From a virus, in the IMG/VR virus record IMGVR_UViG_3300049893_002987, positions 1 to 22,134 of that record: a DNA stretch of 22,134 nt; one strand, written 5' to 3'. This document shows positions 1 through 6,083 of this stretch, piece by piece. The first letter of the stretch is position 1, and every line of letters begins with the position of its first letter. A model generated the notes under the pieces. It worked only from the letters and a program-made list of their open reading frames with translations. It was not told where the DNA came from and searched no databases. A program made the translations under genes and the position numbers.

Positions 1-7
1 CCCCTAA

Positions 8-67
8 CCCCTCCCCCTTCCTTCGACTGCGGCGACGATCATGCCTCCGCTCAGGATGGGGGAGGGG
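8..67. repeat. Inverted repeat before the first gene
   Basis: A perfect 10-bp inverted repeat: CCCCTCCCCC at 8-17 and GGGGGAGGGG at 58-67, separated by 40 bases. It sits directly upstream of the Shine-Dalgarno site of the first gene (AAGGA, 71-75). It lacks a T-run, so it does not look like a simple terminator. It could be an mRNA processing or attenuation hairpin between a missing upstream gene and the connector gene, or host-type intergenic repeat material. Confidence 0.5.
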
Positions 68-81
68 AACAAGGAATTGAT

Positions 82-720
82 ATGACAACTCTCGCAGTTC
101 TCTTAGCTCAATTGCAATCGGAAGTTCCGGCGGTGAACAGCGTGCCGACGACGACGCAGTACACGCAGGCGATCAAGGATGCGGCGGCGGATTTTTCGCG
201 CCGCTGCGGGTTGACGAAGTTTGCGGAGTTGTCCATCGTCTCCGGCACGGCGGCATACAACCTGCCCGCCGATTTTCTGAAACTGGTGATGCTGGAAAGC
301 CTCGCCGGGGCAGATGGGGTGATTATCTCGGATGCGGGCATCATTCCGATTGCCGCGGATTGGGAGGAGACGTATCAGATCGTGAACAAGGTCATCACGT
401 TTTCGCCCACACCGACCTACACGTTGACGCGCGACTACCGCTATAAGGCGGCATGGATATTGACGGGCGGCTCTGGCAGTGAAACCTATGCAGACATGGG
501 TGATGATGAGGCGCAGGTGGTGATGTTGAAGGCGCGTCAACTGGCGACGGAGAAACTTTCGAATGCGCTGGCATCGAGCGGTGGGCAGTATTCGTTTGGC
601 GCGGTGTCGGTCAATAAAGGCGGCGGGATGGATGGGTTGATCAAGCAGGTCTATTCGTTGCAGGGTCAATTCGTCGAGGCGTGCGAACGCTATAACGGCT
701 CAAGATTGGAGATCTCGTGA
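82..720 (+). CDS. Putative head-tail connector/adaptor protein
   Basis: A 212-residue protein that starts at ATG 82 behind AAGGA (71-75, spacing 6). The N-terminal third is rich in helix-forming residues with a repeated short pattern (TQAIKDAAADFSRRCG). The segment AAYNLPADFLKLVMLES is typical of small phage proteins that dock under the portal, where a short strand leads into a hydrophobic core. The call rests mainly on position: it is the first of three small head-completion genes, and the next gene overlaps it by 4 bases (GTGA). No catalytic motif is visible. Such proteins extend the portal ring and receive the tail. The exact family (gp6-like, gp15-like or other) cannot be decided by eye. 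Confidence 0.55.
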   Translation: MTTLAVLLAQLQSEVPAVNSVPTTTQYTQAIKDAAADFSRRCGLTKFAELSIVSGTAAYNLPADFLKLVMLESLAGADGVIISDAGIIPIAADWEETYQIVNKVITFSPTPTYTLTRDYRYKAAWILTGGSGSETYADMGDDEAQVVMLKARQLATEKLSNALASSGGQYSFGAVSVNKGGGMDGLIKQVYSLQGQFVEACERYNGSRLEIS

Positions 721-1034
721 CCTTCGACTGGACCGGCGCGCGCGCGGATATGACCGCGATCATCAACGATAACCCGACCACGGCGGCATTGCGGCGTGGG
801 AGCGGCACGACGGCTTCGCAGACCTTCCGGCTGGAGATCGCCGGTCCGCGCGGGATGCAATTACAGAGCGACGCGGCGCGCCAGGCAACACAGTCGGCGT
901 TGATCCTCGGCGCATATAACATGGATATCGCGGTCGGAGACCGGGTGACGGTGAACGGGATATTGTTCGATGTTGTTTTCGTCCAGCCGAACCGGTTGAG
1001 TTGCACGATTGCGGAAGCGGTTGTGGTCGAGTAG
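717..1034 (+). CDS. Putative head-closure / head-tail joining protein
   Basis: A 105-residue protein starting with GTG at 717, overlapping the stop of the preceding gene (GTGA) and preceded by GGAG at 708-711 (spacing 5), so translation is probably coupled. The C-terminal half alternates short beta-strands (MDIAVGDRVTVNGILFDVVF), the small beta-barrel pattern of head-closure and neck proteins, which often contain a G-D-x-V-x-x-x-G-x-x-y-x-V turn. This supports a neck role between the connector and the gp10-like protein. The family assignment is inferred from length, beta-barrel pattern and order, not from a diagnostic motif. Confidence 0.5.
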   Translation: MTFDWTGARADMTAIINDNPTTAALRRGSGTTASQTFRLEIAGPRGMQLQSDAARQATQSALILGAYNMDIAVGDRVTVNGILFDVVFVQPNRLSCTIAEAVVVE

Positions 1035-1036
1035 TT

Positions 1037-1064
1037 TCAGGTATCAGGTGTCAGGTGTCAGGTT
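1037..1064 (+). repeat. Four tandem TCAGGTN heptads
   Basis: Four exact 7-nt units: TCAGGTA (1037-1043), TCAGGTG (1044-1050), TCAGGTG (1051-1057) and TCAGGTT (1058-1064), followed by a partial TCAAG. The array starts three bases after the stop of the head-closure gene and runs into the 5' end of the next gene, so the presumed start codon (GTG 1055) lies inside repeat 3. Two further tracts with 7-nt periodicity occur at 3252-3314 and 5973-6000. Confidence 0.85.
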
Positions 1065-1486
1065 TCAAGTGGATTGTTTCGCCGGAAGAGCGGATCATTC
1101 CGTCGCTTCGGAAGTATGGTCAAGATGCCTTGGTTGCGATTCAAGCCGCGGCGACTTATTGGGGTCAACACATCCAAAATGAGGCGCGGCAGAGCGCGGT
1201 CTGGGAAGACCGGACAGGCAATGCCAGGGGCGGCATCTTTTTTGCAGTGGACGGTTTCGGGCTGAATACGATCACCGGCGAGGTGACGCCCGAAGCCAAG
1301 AGCGAGATGAGCGACGTGGGGATCGAAAGCGGGGACGCAAACACGCTGGTCGTCACGCTGGGACACACGGTTTTTTATGGCAAGTATTTGGAATTATCGA
1401 ACGGCGGTCGTTACGCGATCATTATGAGCACGATTGAAGCGAATTTGCCGATGTTGGAACGATTGCTTATCAACTCGTTGAAATAA
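1055..1486 (+). CDS. HK97 gp10-like neck/tail component
   Basis: About 143 residues from GTG 1055. The frame is open back to TTG 1001, but that would put 34 bases inside the preceding gene and translate repeat DNA. GTG 1055 has AGGTG at 1046-1050 upstream, although that is itself part of the heptad array. The C-terminal segment (VFYGKYLELSNGGRYAIIMS, then a terminal helix EANLPMLERLLINSLK) matches the gp10/neck pattern in which a tyrosine-rich edge precedes a conserved terminal helix. Proteins of this type complete the head-tail joint or bind the tail terminator. The insertion of repeats over the start makes the N-terminus uncertain. Confidence 0.6.
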   Translation: MSGFKWIVSPEERIIPSLRKYGQDALVAIQAAATYWGQHIQNEARQSAVWEDRTGNARGGIFFAVDGFGLNTITGEVTPEAKSEMSDVGIESGDANTLVVTLGHTVFYGKYLELSNGGRYAIIMSTIEANLPMLERLLINSLK

Positions 1487-1498
1487 AAAGGCTAAAGC

Positions 1499-2779
1499 AT
1501 GGTCACACTCAGACAGCGCATCAACGCATTTTGGAAACCGCCCGCGTCGCAGGAGACAACGGCGGAGGTGAATCCGTCCGCTGCGGGGGAGGCGACGGTT
1601 TCGGTTTACGAAAAAATGAAAGCGGACCGCGACCGGCTGGCGATCATCAAGACCTGCCGCGCGATGTATGAGACGGATCCGCGCGTGAAGAAGGCGTTGA
1701 GAATGTATGCGACGGATGTGGTGCGCTCCGGTTATTTCGTAAAAACTGCGGATGCCAAAGCATTGGAGATCGCGCAGGCGATGCAGAATCGGCTCGGGTT
1801 GAACAAGAAATTACAGGATGTGACGCGCCTCTCCGGGCGCGACGGCGATTCGTTCTACGAGGTGGTGATCGACGACAACCTGGATATTGTCAAACTTTCG
1901 CGCAAACCCACTTTGCAGATGCGCCGCGCCAGCAATAATTACGACGAGTTCGACAATCCGCAAAAGGCGTTCTGGCTGGGACCCGAAAACCAATACAGCC
2001 CCGAGCCGCCGAAGGATGCGATCTGGTTTGCGAAGTGGCAGATCATCCATTTGCGTTTCGATCATGACGAGGAGAAACGCTACGGCACGCCGATGTGGGC
2101 GTCCGCGACCGGCGCATTCAAGCGCGTGAGCGAGGGCGAGATCGATATTTCCGTGCGGCGCAAGGTGCGGGCGGGGATGATCCTGCATCATGTGGTCGAG
2201 GGGTCGAACAGCGACGTGGAAGCGTACAAGGAAAAAAACAAGGCGGCGGAGGATAACCCGTTCGCAGCGATCCGCAATTATTACACCAACAAGCCCGGCT
2301 CGATCAGCGCGATCCAGGGCGACGCGCACCTGAACGAGATCGCGGATATTGTGCATCACATCGAGACTATGTTCACAGCGAGCGACATCCCGATGGAGCT
2401 GGTCGCTTACGGCGGGGACCTGAACCGCGATGTCCTCGGAGAGAAAAAGGAAGAGTACGACGAGACGCTCGATGACGGGCGCGAATGGCTGAGCGAGGAA
2501 TTCCTGAAACCCCTGCATGAGTTGCAGTGGATGTTGAAGGGCATTTATCCGCAGGACCTTGGTTACAAATTCATCTGGCGCAAGGCGAAGAGCCTGACGC
2601 CGGTGATGCTGAGAGACCTGGCGGATGCGTTGATGCGGATGCGGGTGCTGGGCGCGAAAGAGGAGTTGATCCAGTCGCTTCTGGCGCAGTTTGTGCCGGG
2701 TGTGGATTTGGATATTTTGCAAGGCGACGGTTTGGACAGCACGGCGTTTGCGAATAATCTCAAAGGCTTGAGTATCTAA
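1499..2779 (+). CDS. Phage portal protein
   Basis: A 426-residue protein from ATG 1499 with AAAAGG at 1486-1491. Portal proteins form the dodecameric ring at one capsid vertex through which DNA is packaged and to which the connector binds. Support: the length fits; the region around residues 175-230 has the portal signature, with a W-x-I-I-H-L-R-F strand, YGTPMWASATGAFKRV and a following helix EIDISVRRKVRAG. Further on, a long helical wing carries TASDIPMELVAYGGDLNRDV, like the portal stem region in T4-gp20-like and related families. The N-terminus (VYEKMKADRDRLAIIKTCRAMYETDPRVKKALRMYA) also fits portals that begin with a helical clip over the tail-proximal face. It is placed after the connector-like genes, which is unusual. 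Confidence 0.85.
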   Translation: MVTLRQRINAFWKPPASQETTAEVNPSAAGEATVSVYEKMKADRDRLAIIKTCRAMYETDPRVKKALRMYATDVVRSGYFVKTADAKALEIAQAMQNRLGLNKKLQDVTRLSGRDGDSFYEVVIDDNLDIVKLSRKPTLQMRRASNNYDEFDNPQKAFWLGPENQYSPEPPKDAIWFAKWQIIHLRFDHDEEKRYGTPMWASATGAFKRVSEGEIDISVRRKVRAGMILHHVVEGSNSDVEAYKEKNKAAEDNPFAAIRNYYTNKPGSISAIQGDAHLNEIADIVHHIETMFTASDIPMELVAYGGDLNRDVLGEKKEEYDETLDDGREWLSEEFLKPLHELQWMLKGIYPQDLGYKFIWRKAKSLTPVMLRDLADALMRMRVLGAKEELIQSLLAQFVPGVDLDILQGDGLDSTAFANNLKGLSI

Positions 2780-2788
2780 GGGCAAAAG

Positions 2789-2926
2789 ATGAAAGAAGAA
2801 AGATTTGATTCGCTTCGTAGAGTAATAAACCCTTGGATGAGAAAGTTATTCGGATTGGAAATCTGCAAAATTCATAACAGCCAAAATATATGGATCGGTA
2901 TTGGAATTCGTAATGAACAAAAATAA
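2789..2926 (+). CDS. Small hypothetical protein (45 aa)
   Basis: An ORF of 45 codons from ATG 2789, with AAGGG just after the portal stop (2778-2782, about 6 bases spacing). Its stop lies inside the next gene's 5' end, so the two overlap by 14 bases. It is clearly AT-richer than both neighbours. The peptide is basic (MKEERFDSLRR, MRKLFGLEICK), with no recognisable motif or membrane segment. It could be a real small gene inserted between portal and minor head genes, or a non-coding leader. I see no function. Confidence 0.35.
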   Translation: MKEERFDSLRRVINPWMRKLFGLEICKIHNSQNIWIGIGIRNEQK

Positions 2927-4070
2927 ATTGCTTTTACGGTTGGATGAAGTGGCTTTGGGCGCGCTGGATAAGGCGGCGTTCAAGGCGCTCCTGCGTTTGC
3001 AGGTTTTCTTTACCGGGCGGACGCATGAGTTGATGATCCAGTTTGGGAAGCAGGCGGCGGCGATCTTGATGAAGCACAGCGACGCGGACGGCAAGCTGGA
3101 CGGTCTGCATGGCTACCGGGCGCAAAGCGATCTGATTCAGACGTGGAGCGATACGTTTGCAGTGTGGCAGGCTGAGTTCCTTGCGGCGCGGCGTGAGGCG
3201 GTGGCTTTGCCGTTTGGGGTTTTGGCGGTGAGGCATGAGAGGCTGGTGGTCGAAGGTTCAAGGTTGAAAGTTGAAGGTCGGAATTTGCAACCTTCAAACT
3301 TGCAACCTGTCACCGAATCCATCGAGGATGGCGTGTTCAAGCCGCAGATCGATGTGTTGTTGAAGATCGCGGAAGAATATCTATACGGCGACGGGATCAC
3401 GTTGGATAACCGCATCTGGCGCATCGATGGGGAGGGGCGGGATGCGATCAATAACGTGATCATGCAGGGCATCGCGGACGGTGATTCGGCATGGGGCATG
3501 GCGAAAAAATTGGAGGAGTTCCTTGGGGCGGGCGAGGATTGTCCGCGCTGGACTTCGACGCGGCTGTACGGGCGCACGGCAAAGGATAAGGCGGCAGGCG
3601 ACACTACGGGCTTGCTTTCAGGCGGCGGATGCGATGGACGCGGCGTATCCTACAAGGCTTTGAGACTGGCACGGACGGAGATCCAAAAAATTCACGCGCT
3701 GGCGACGGACAGACTGATGGCGCAGCAGCCCTGGGTGAAGCAGGAGCAATGTCATCTTTCGGCGGCGCATCCCACGGCAGACGAATGCGATGATGTTGTC
3801 AACGGTGGCGAAGGCGGCAAGGGCATTTACCCGGTCGGGACAATCGAGTATCCCCTGCACCCGAATTGTTTTTGTTACAAGACCGCCGTGTTGATGGACG
3901 AGAAGGCATTTACCGATCAGTTGAACGGCTGGTTGAACGGCGAGACGTGGAGCGAGATGGACGATTACGCCTCTTTCATCGGGAGCGATCCCGCTTCGTT
4001 CAATGAAGTTTCACTGATGCCGGATGCGGTCAGCCTGGCGGTCTGGTTGTTTGGAGAGGAGTTTGGATAA
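2913..4070 (+). CDS. Minor head protein (Mu gpF / SPP1 gp7-like)
   Basis: A 385-residue protein. ATG 2913 is preferred over the in-frame TTG 2901 because it gives a usual start, with GGA at 2903-2905. This family sits next to portal genes and is packaged with the capsid to help head morphogenesis and DNA ejection. Support: position right after the portal; a C-terminal region with an arginine/aspartate-rich helix (RLARTEIQKIHALATDRLM); and the diagnostic HPNCFCY motif (residues 316-322, preceded by a strand and turn), which matches the H-P-x-C-x-C zinc-like signature of the family. Residues 114-134 (EGSRLKVEGRNLQPSNLQP and neighbours) are encoded by 7-nt repeats and look like an in-frame insertion. 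Confidence 0.8.
   Translation: MNKNKLLLRLDEVALGALDKAAFKALLRLQVFFTGRTHELMIQFGKQAAAILMKHSDADGKLDGLHGYRAQSDLIQTWSDTFAVWQAEFLAARREAVALPFGVLAVRHERLVVEGSRLKVEGRNLQPSNLQPVTESIEDGVFKPQIDVLLKIAEEYLYGDGITLDNRIWRIDGEGRDAINNVIMQGIADGDSAWGMAKKLEEFLGAGEDCPRWTSTRLYGRTAKDKAAGDTTGLLSGGGCDGRGVSYKALRLARTEIQKIHALATDRLMAQQPWVKQEQCHLSAAHPTADECDDVVNGGEGGKGIYPVGTIEYPLHPNCFCYKTAVLMDEKAFTDQLNGWLNGETWSEMDDYASFIGSDPASFNEVSLMPDAVSLAVWLFGEEFG
3252..3314 (+). repeat. Heptad-repeat insertion inside minor head gene
   Basis: Nine consecutive 7-nt units, 63 bases: GAAGGTT, CAAGGTT, GAAAGTT, GAAGGTC, GGAATTT, GCAACCT, TCAAACT, TGCAACC, TGTCACC. The first half is purine-rich and the second half resembles its reverse complement (AAGGTT versus AACCTT), so the tract can fold on itself. 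63 is a multiple of three, so it adds 21 residues (the NLQPSNLQP stretch) without breaking the frame. Confidence 0.75.
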
Positions 4071-4486
4071 TGAGCCTGGCAGACGATATTCGCACGGTGC
4101 TGATCGCGGATGACGACCTGATGGACGTATTGACGGGCGGCGTTTATACGGGTGTGGAGGAGGTGAGCCGCCAGAACACGTCAGGCGCTTTCGATGCGAC
4201 CACGAAGGAGATCAAGCCCTGCGCGCTGGTGAAGCTCGGCACCGAGTTCAAACTGGGCGACACGCGCCGGGGCGTGCGCACGCCGATCACGATCTATTTT
4301 TACGAACGCCAGGGATATGCCAGCATCGACCAGGCGACCGGCATGGTCTTCGAACTTTTGAACGAGGCGAAGGTCGGTGAAAACACCTGGAATATCCAGT
4401 TTCAGAACGCTGTGTATCAACAGCGCGACCAGGCGCTCGATTGCGCCCTGGAGACGCTGAGATTTGTAGCCGCACGATTGCGGTAA
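4070..4486 (+). CDS. Putative tail terminator / tail completion protein
   Basis: A 138-residue protein whose ATG at 4070 overlaps the preceding stop by one base (TAATG), with GAGGAG at 4056-4061 (spacing 8). It has the size and position of a tail terminator: small, between head genes and the tail tube, and ending in a helix (QQRDQALDCALETLRFVAARLR) that continues a beta-rich body (TPITIYFYERQGYASIDQATGMVFELLN). Such proteins cap the tail tube and connect it to the head-completion complex. The N-terminus (SLADDIRTVLIADDDLMDVLTGGVYTGVEE) fits the family style. No diagnostic motif; the call rests on synteny, length and fold pattern. Confidence 0.6.
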   Translation: MSLADDIRTVLIADDDLMDVLTGGVYTGVEEVSRQNTSGAFDATTKEIKPCALVKLGTEFKLGDTRRGVRTPITIYFYERQGYASIDQATGMVFELLNEAKVGENTWNIQFQNAVYQQRDQALDCALETLRFVAARLR

Positions 4487-4497
4487 GGAGACTAAGA

Positions 4498-5337
4498 ATG
4501 ACACTAAATACCACCCCCAAGCCGTTCGGTCTGAGTGACATCAAGATCACGAATATCGGCGGCACCACGCAAGTTGATCTGCCCGATTCGGCGGAGTTTA
4601 CGTTCAAGGAACGCATCCTTTCGGCGGAAGGCAAGGGCGATGACAAACTCGGTTCGGTCGTTTCGGTGCTCGAAGCGGTCGAATGGGAGTTGAAATGTTC
4701 ATCCCTGCCGCTGGAGGCGCTTGCCATCATGTACGGCGACCCGACCGTGACGGGCGGCACCACGCCGACCCAAACCAAGGAACTGGCGCGCGACGGCGCA
4801 AGCCGCCTGCCGTATTTCAAGATCTACGGCAAGAGCCTCGGCGAGGGCGATGACGATGTGCATTGCATCCTTTTCAAGGTCAAAGTGACCGAGGGACTGG
4901 ACGCCGGTATGAAATACGGCGAGATCATGCAGCCCTCGATCAAGGGCATCGGCATCGACGACGGCACGAACGGCGTTTACAAGTGGGTCCAGAACGAGAC
5001 GGCGGATGATCTGCCCGGCACGACCGCCAGCCCGGATGCCTTCACACTGTCTTCCAGCCCGGCGGATGCCGCGACCGGCGTTGTGGTCTCTGCCAATGTC
5101 GTGTTGACCTTCAGCAACCCGCTGGAAGTTGGCGCGGAGAACGGCATCATCCTCACCACGGCGGCAGGTGTGCCTGTGGCTTGCGCCCGCACTCTCGATG
5201 CCGTCCGCGAGGTTGTGACCCTGAACCCGAACAGCAATTTGAGCGCTTCGACCGATTACCTGGTGATCGTGCCCGGCGTGACCGATATTTACGGTCAGAC
5301 GCTGGCGGACACGGTGATCAACTTCACCACGGCGTAA
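4498..5337 (+). CDS. Major tail tube protein with C-terminal Ig-like domain
   Basis: A 279-residue protein from ATG 4498 behind a strong TAAGGAG (4484-4490). An in-frame start at 4441 would lie inside the preceding gene and is rejected. Residues 1 to about 175 are a tail-tube-type beta-barrel (KPFGLSDIKITNIGGTTQVD, then strands and ISNVEW-like body). From about residue 180 to the end there is an SbsA/Big-type Ig-like domain: FTLSSSPADAATGVVVSANV, LTFSNPLEV, then LVIVPGVTDIYGQTLADTVI. Tail tube proteins polymerise around the tape measure. The Ig-like domain is expected to project from the tube and could bind the host surface weakly. Highly expressed structural protein; the hairpin just downstream (5349-5385) may help separate it from the next gene. 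Confidence 0.75.
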   Translation: MTLNTTPKPFGLSDIKITNIGGTTQVDLPDSAEFTFKERILSAEGKGDDKLGSVVSVLEAVEWELKCSSLPLEALAIMYGDPTVTGGTTPTQTKELARDGASRLPYFKIYGKSLGEGDDDVHCILFKVKVTEGLDAGMKYGEIMQPSIKGIGIDDGTNGVYKWVQNETADDLPGTTASPDAFTLSSSPADAATGVVVSANVVLTFSNPLEVGAENGIILTTAAGVPVACARTLDAVREVVTLNPNSNLSASTDYLVIVPGVTDIYGQTLADTVINFTTA

Positions 5338-5348
5338 TTCAATGATGA

Positions 5349-5385
5349 ATGAGGAAGGATGAATTCTGAATTCATCCTTCCTCAT
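5349..5385 (+). repeat. Perfect 18-bp inverted repeat between tail tube and chaperone genes
   Basis: ATGAGGAAGGATGAATTC at 5349-5366 and its exact reverse complement at 5368-5385, with a single T at 5367 between them. It is followed directly by the SD GGAG (5386-5389), without a T-run. The hairpin could tune the ratio of tail tube to chaperone product, or protect the tail tube mRNA 3' end. It may also be host-type repeat DNA. Confidence 0.8.
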
Positions 5386-5395
5386 GGAGAATGAT

Positions 5396-5791
5396 ATGAG
5401 CAAAACACCCAGCAAGAAAGCTCTGGCAGACTGGCGCGCAAGCCGCGTGCATGAGATGACCCTGCCCTCGGGTCTGGCGGTGAAGGTGCGCGATGTGACC
5501 ATGACCGACCTGCTCTTTACCGGCAAACTGCCGCCCGCCTTTGCGGACATGGCGGAGAAGGCGGCAAAGGATAACAACGCGGTGGATTTGAAAGAGATGT
5601 TCAAGAACGCCGCGGACTTTGCCCAGATGCTCGATGCGCTGGTGAGCATTGCGCTGGTGGAGCCGAAGATCGGCGAGTTTGCGGACGATGACACCATCAC
5701 CCTCGGCGAACTGCCCAACGACGACAAGATGTTCATTTTCAACTGGGCGAACCGGGAGGTGTCGCAGTTGACCTCCTTTCGTGAGGGATAA
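5396..5791 (+). CDS. Tail assembly chaperone (first reading frame)
   Basis: A 131-residue protein. ATG 5396 is chosen because GGAG (5386-5389) stands 6 bases upstream; the in-frame ATG 5384 lies inside the hairpin arm. The central LPSGLAVKVRDVTMTDLLFTG, followed by a Lys/Ala-rich helix and LDALVSIALVEPKIGEFADD, is the style of the short tail chaperones found between tail tube and tape measure. These fold or load the tape measure and are usually made from two frames. Here the second frame (5781-6083) overlaps the end of this one by 11 bases. The chaperone is not expected in the mature virion. Confidence 0.7.
   Translation: MSKTPSKKALADWRASRVHEMTLPSGLAVKVRDVTMTDLLFTGKLPPAFADMAEKAAKDNNAVDLKEMFKNAADFAQMLDALVSIALVEPKIGEFADDDTITLGELPNDDKMFIFNWANREVSQLTSFREG
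5755..5776 (+). promoter_or_regulatory. Hairpin hiding a ribosome-binding sequence before the second chaperone frame
   Basis: GGAGGT (5755-5760) and ACCTCC (5771-5776) form a 6-bp stem with a 10-nt loop. GGAGGT is an excellent SD sequence and lies 20 bases before the GTG (5781), so it is too far for a normal start but close enough to influence ribosomes. The stem could act as a stimulator of frameshifting or as a masked SD site. Confidence 0.35.
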
Positions 5792-6083
5792 GGTCAACCT
5801 GTGGCGGCTTTACAACCAGTCCACCGGCTACGGCAGGCGACCGAGCGATTATTTCGAGCATCTGGAGACCGACTTGGCGAAATGGGTCCTCGATGAAAAA
5901 TGCCTGAGCATTGGGCGCATGTACGAGAATGCGTTGAACGAAGGCAAGGACCCGTTTGCGGGCGCGGCGGAAGGTGATAGGTCGCAGGTCAAAGGTAAGT
6001 ACGCCAGCGCGCCGAAGCGCCGCATTCATAAGATCAAGAGCCTGGCTGAGATAGGAATACAAGATGGCAATTCAACTCGGTAG
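5781..6083 (+). CDS. Tail assembly chaperone, second reading frame
   Basis: A 100-residue frame beginning at GTG 5781, 11 bases before the stop of the first chaperone frame and in the +1 frame relative to it. The protein (RDKVNLWRLYNQSTGYGRRPSDYFEHLETDLAKWVLDEK) fits the second part of tail chaperone pairs. In many phages it is made by ribosomal frameshifting as an extension of the first. Here the two frames share only 5772-5791, so a shift would have to occur at TCC TTT CGT GAG GGA. No classical -1 slippery heptamer is visible; independent initiation at GTG is equally possible. The C-terminal part contains four 7-nt repeat units (5973-6000), and the last 20 bases overlap the tape measure gene. 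Confidence 0.6.
   Translation: MRDKVNLWRLYNQSTGYGRRPSDYFEHLETDLAKWVLDEKCLSIGRMYENALNEGKDPFAGAAEGDRSQVKGKYASAPKRRIHKIKSLAEIGIQDGNSTR
5973..6000 (+). repeat. Four GGTNNNN heptads inside the second chaperone frame
   Basis: GGTGATA (5973-5979), GGTCGCA (5980-5986), GGTCAAA (5987-5993), GGTAAGT (5994-6000). It is the same 7-nt periodicity as at 1037 and 3252. 28 bases is not a multiple of three, so if this was an insertion it would have changed the reading frame of the last 27 codons of the gene. Confidence 0.5.

Noticed and set aside
1811-2785. Long minus-strand frame (324 codons) opposite the portal gene
   Set aside because: The plus strand encodes a portal with recognisable motifs; the minus product is His/Arg/Leu-rich without any pattern.
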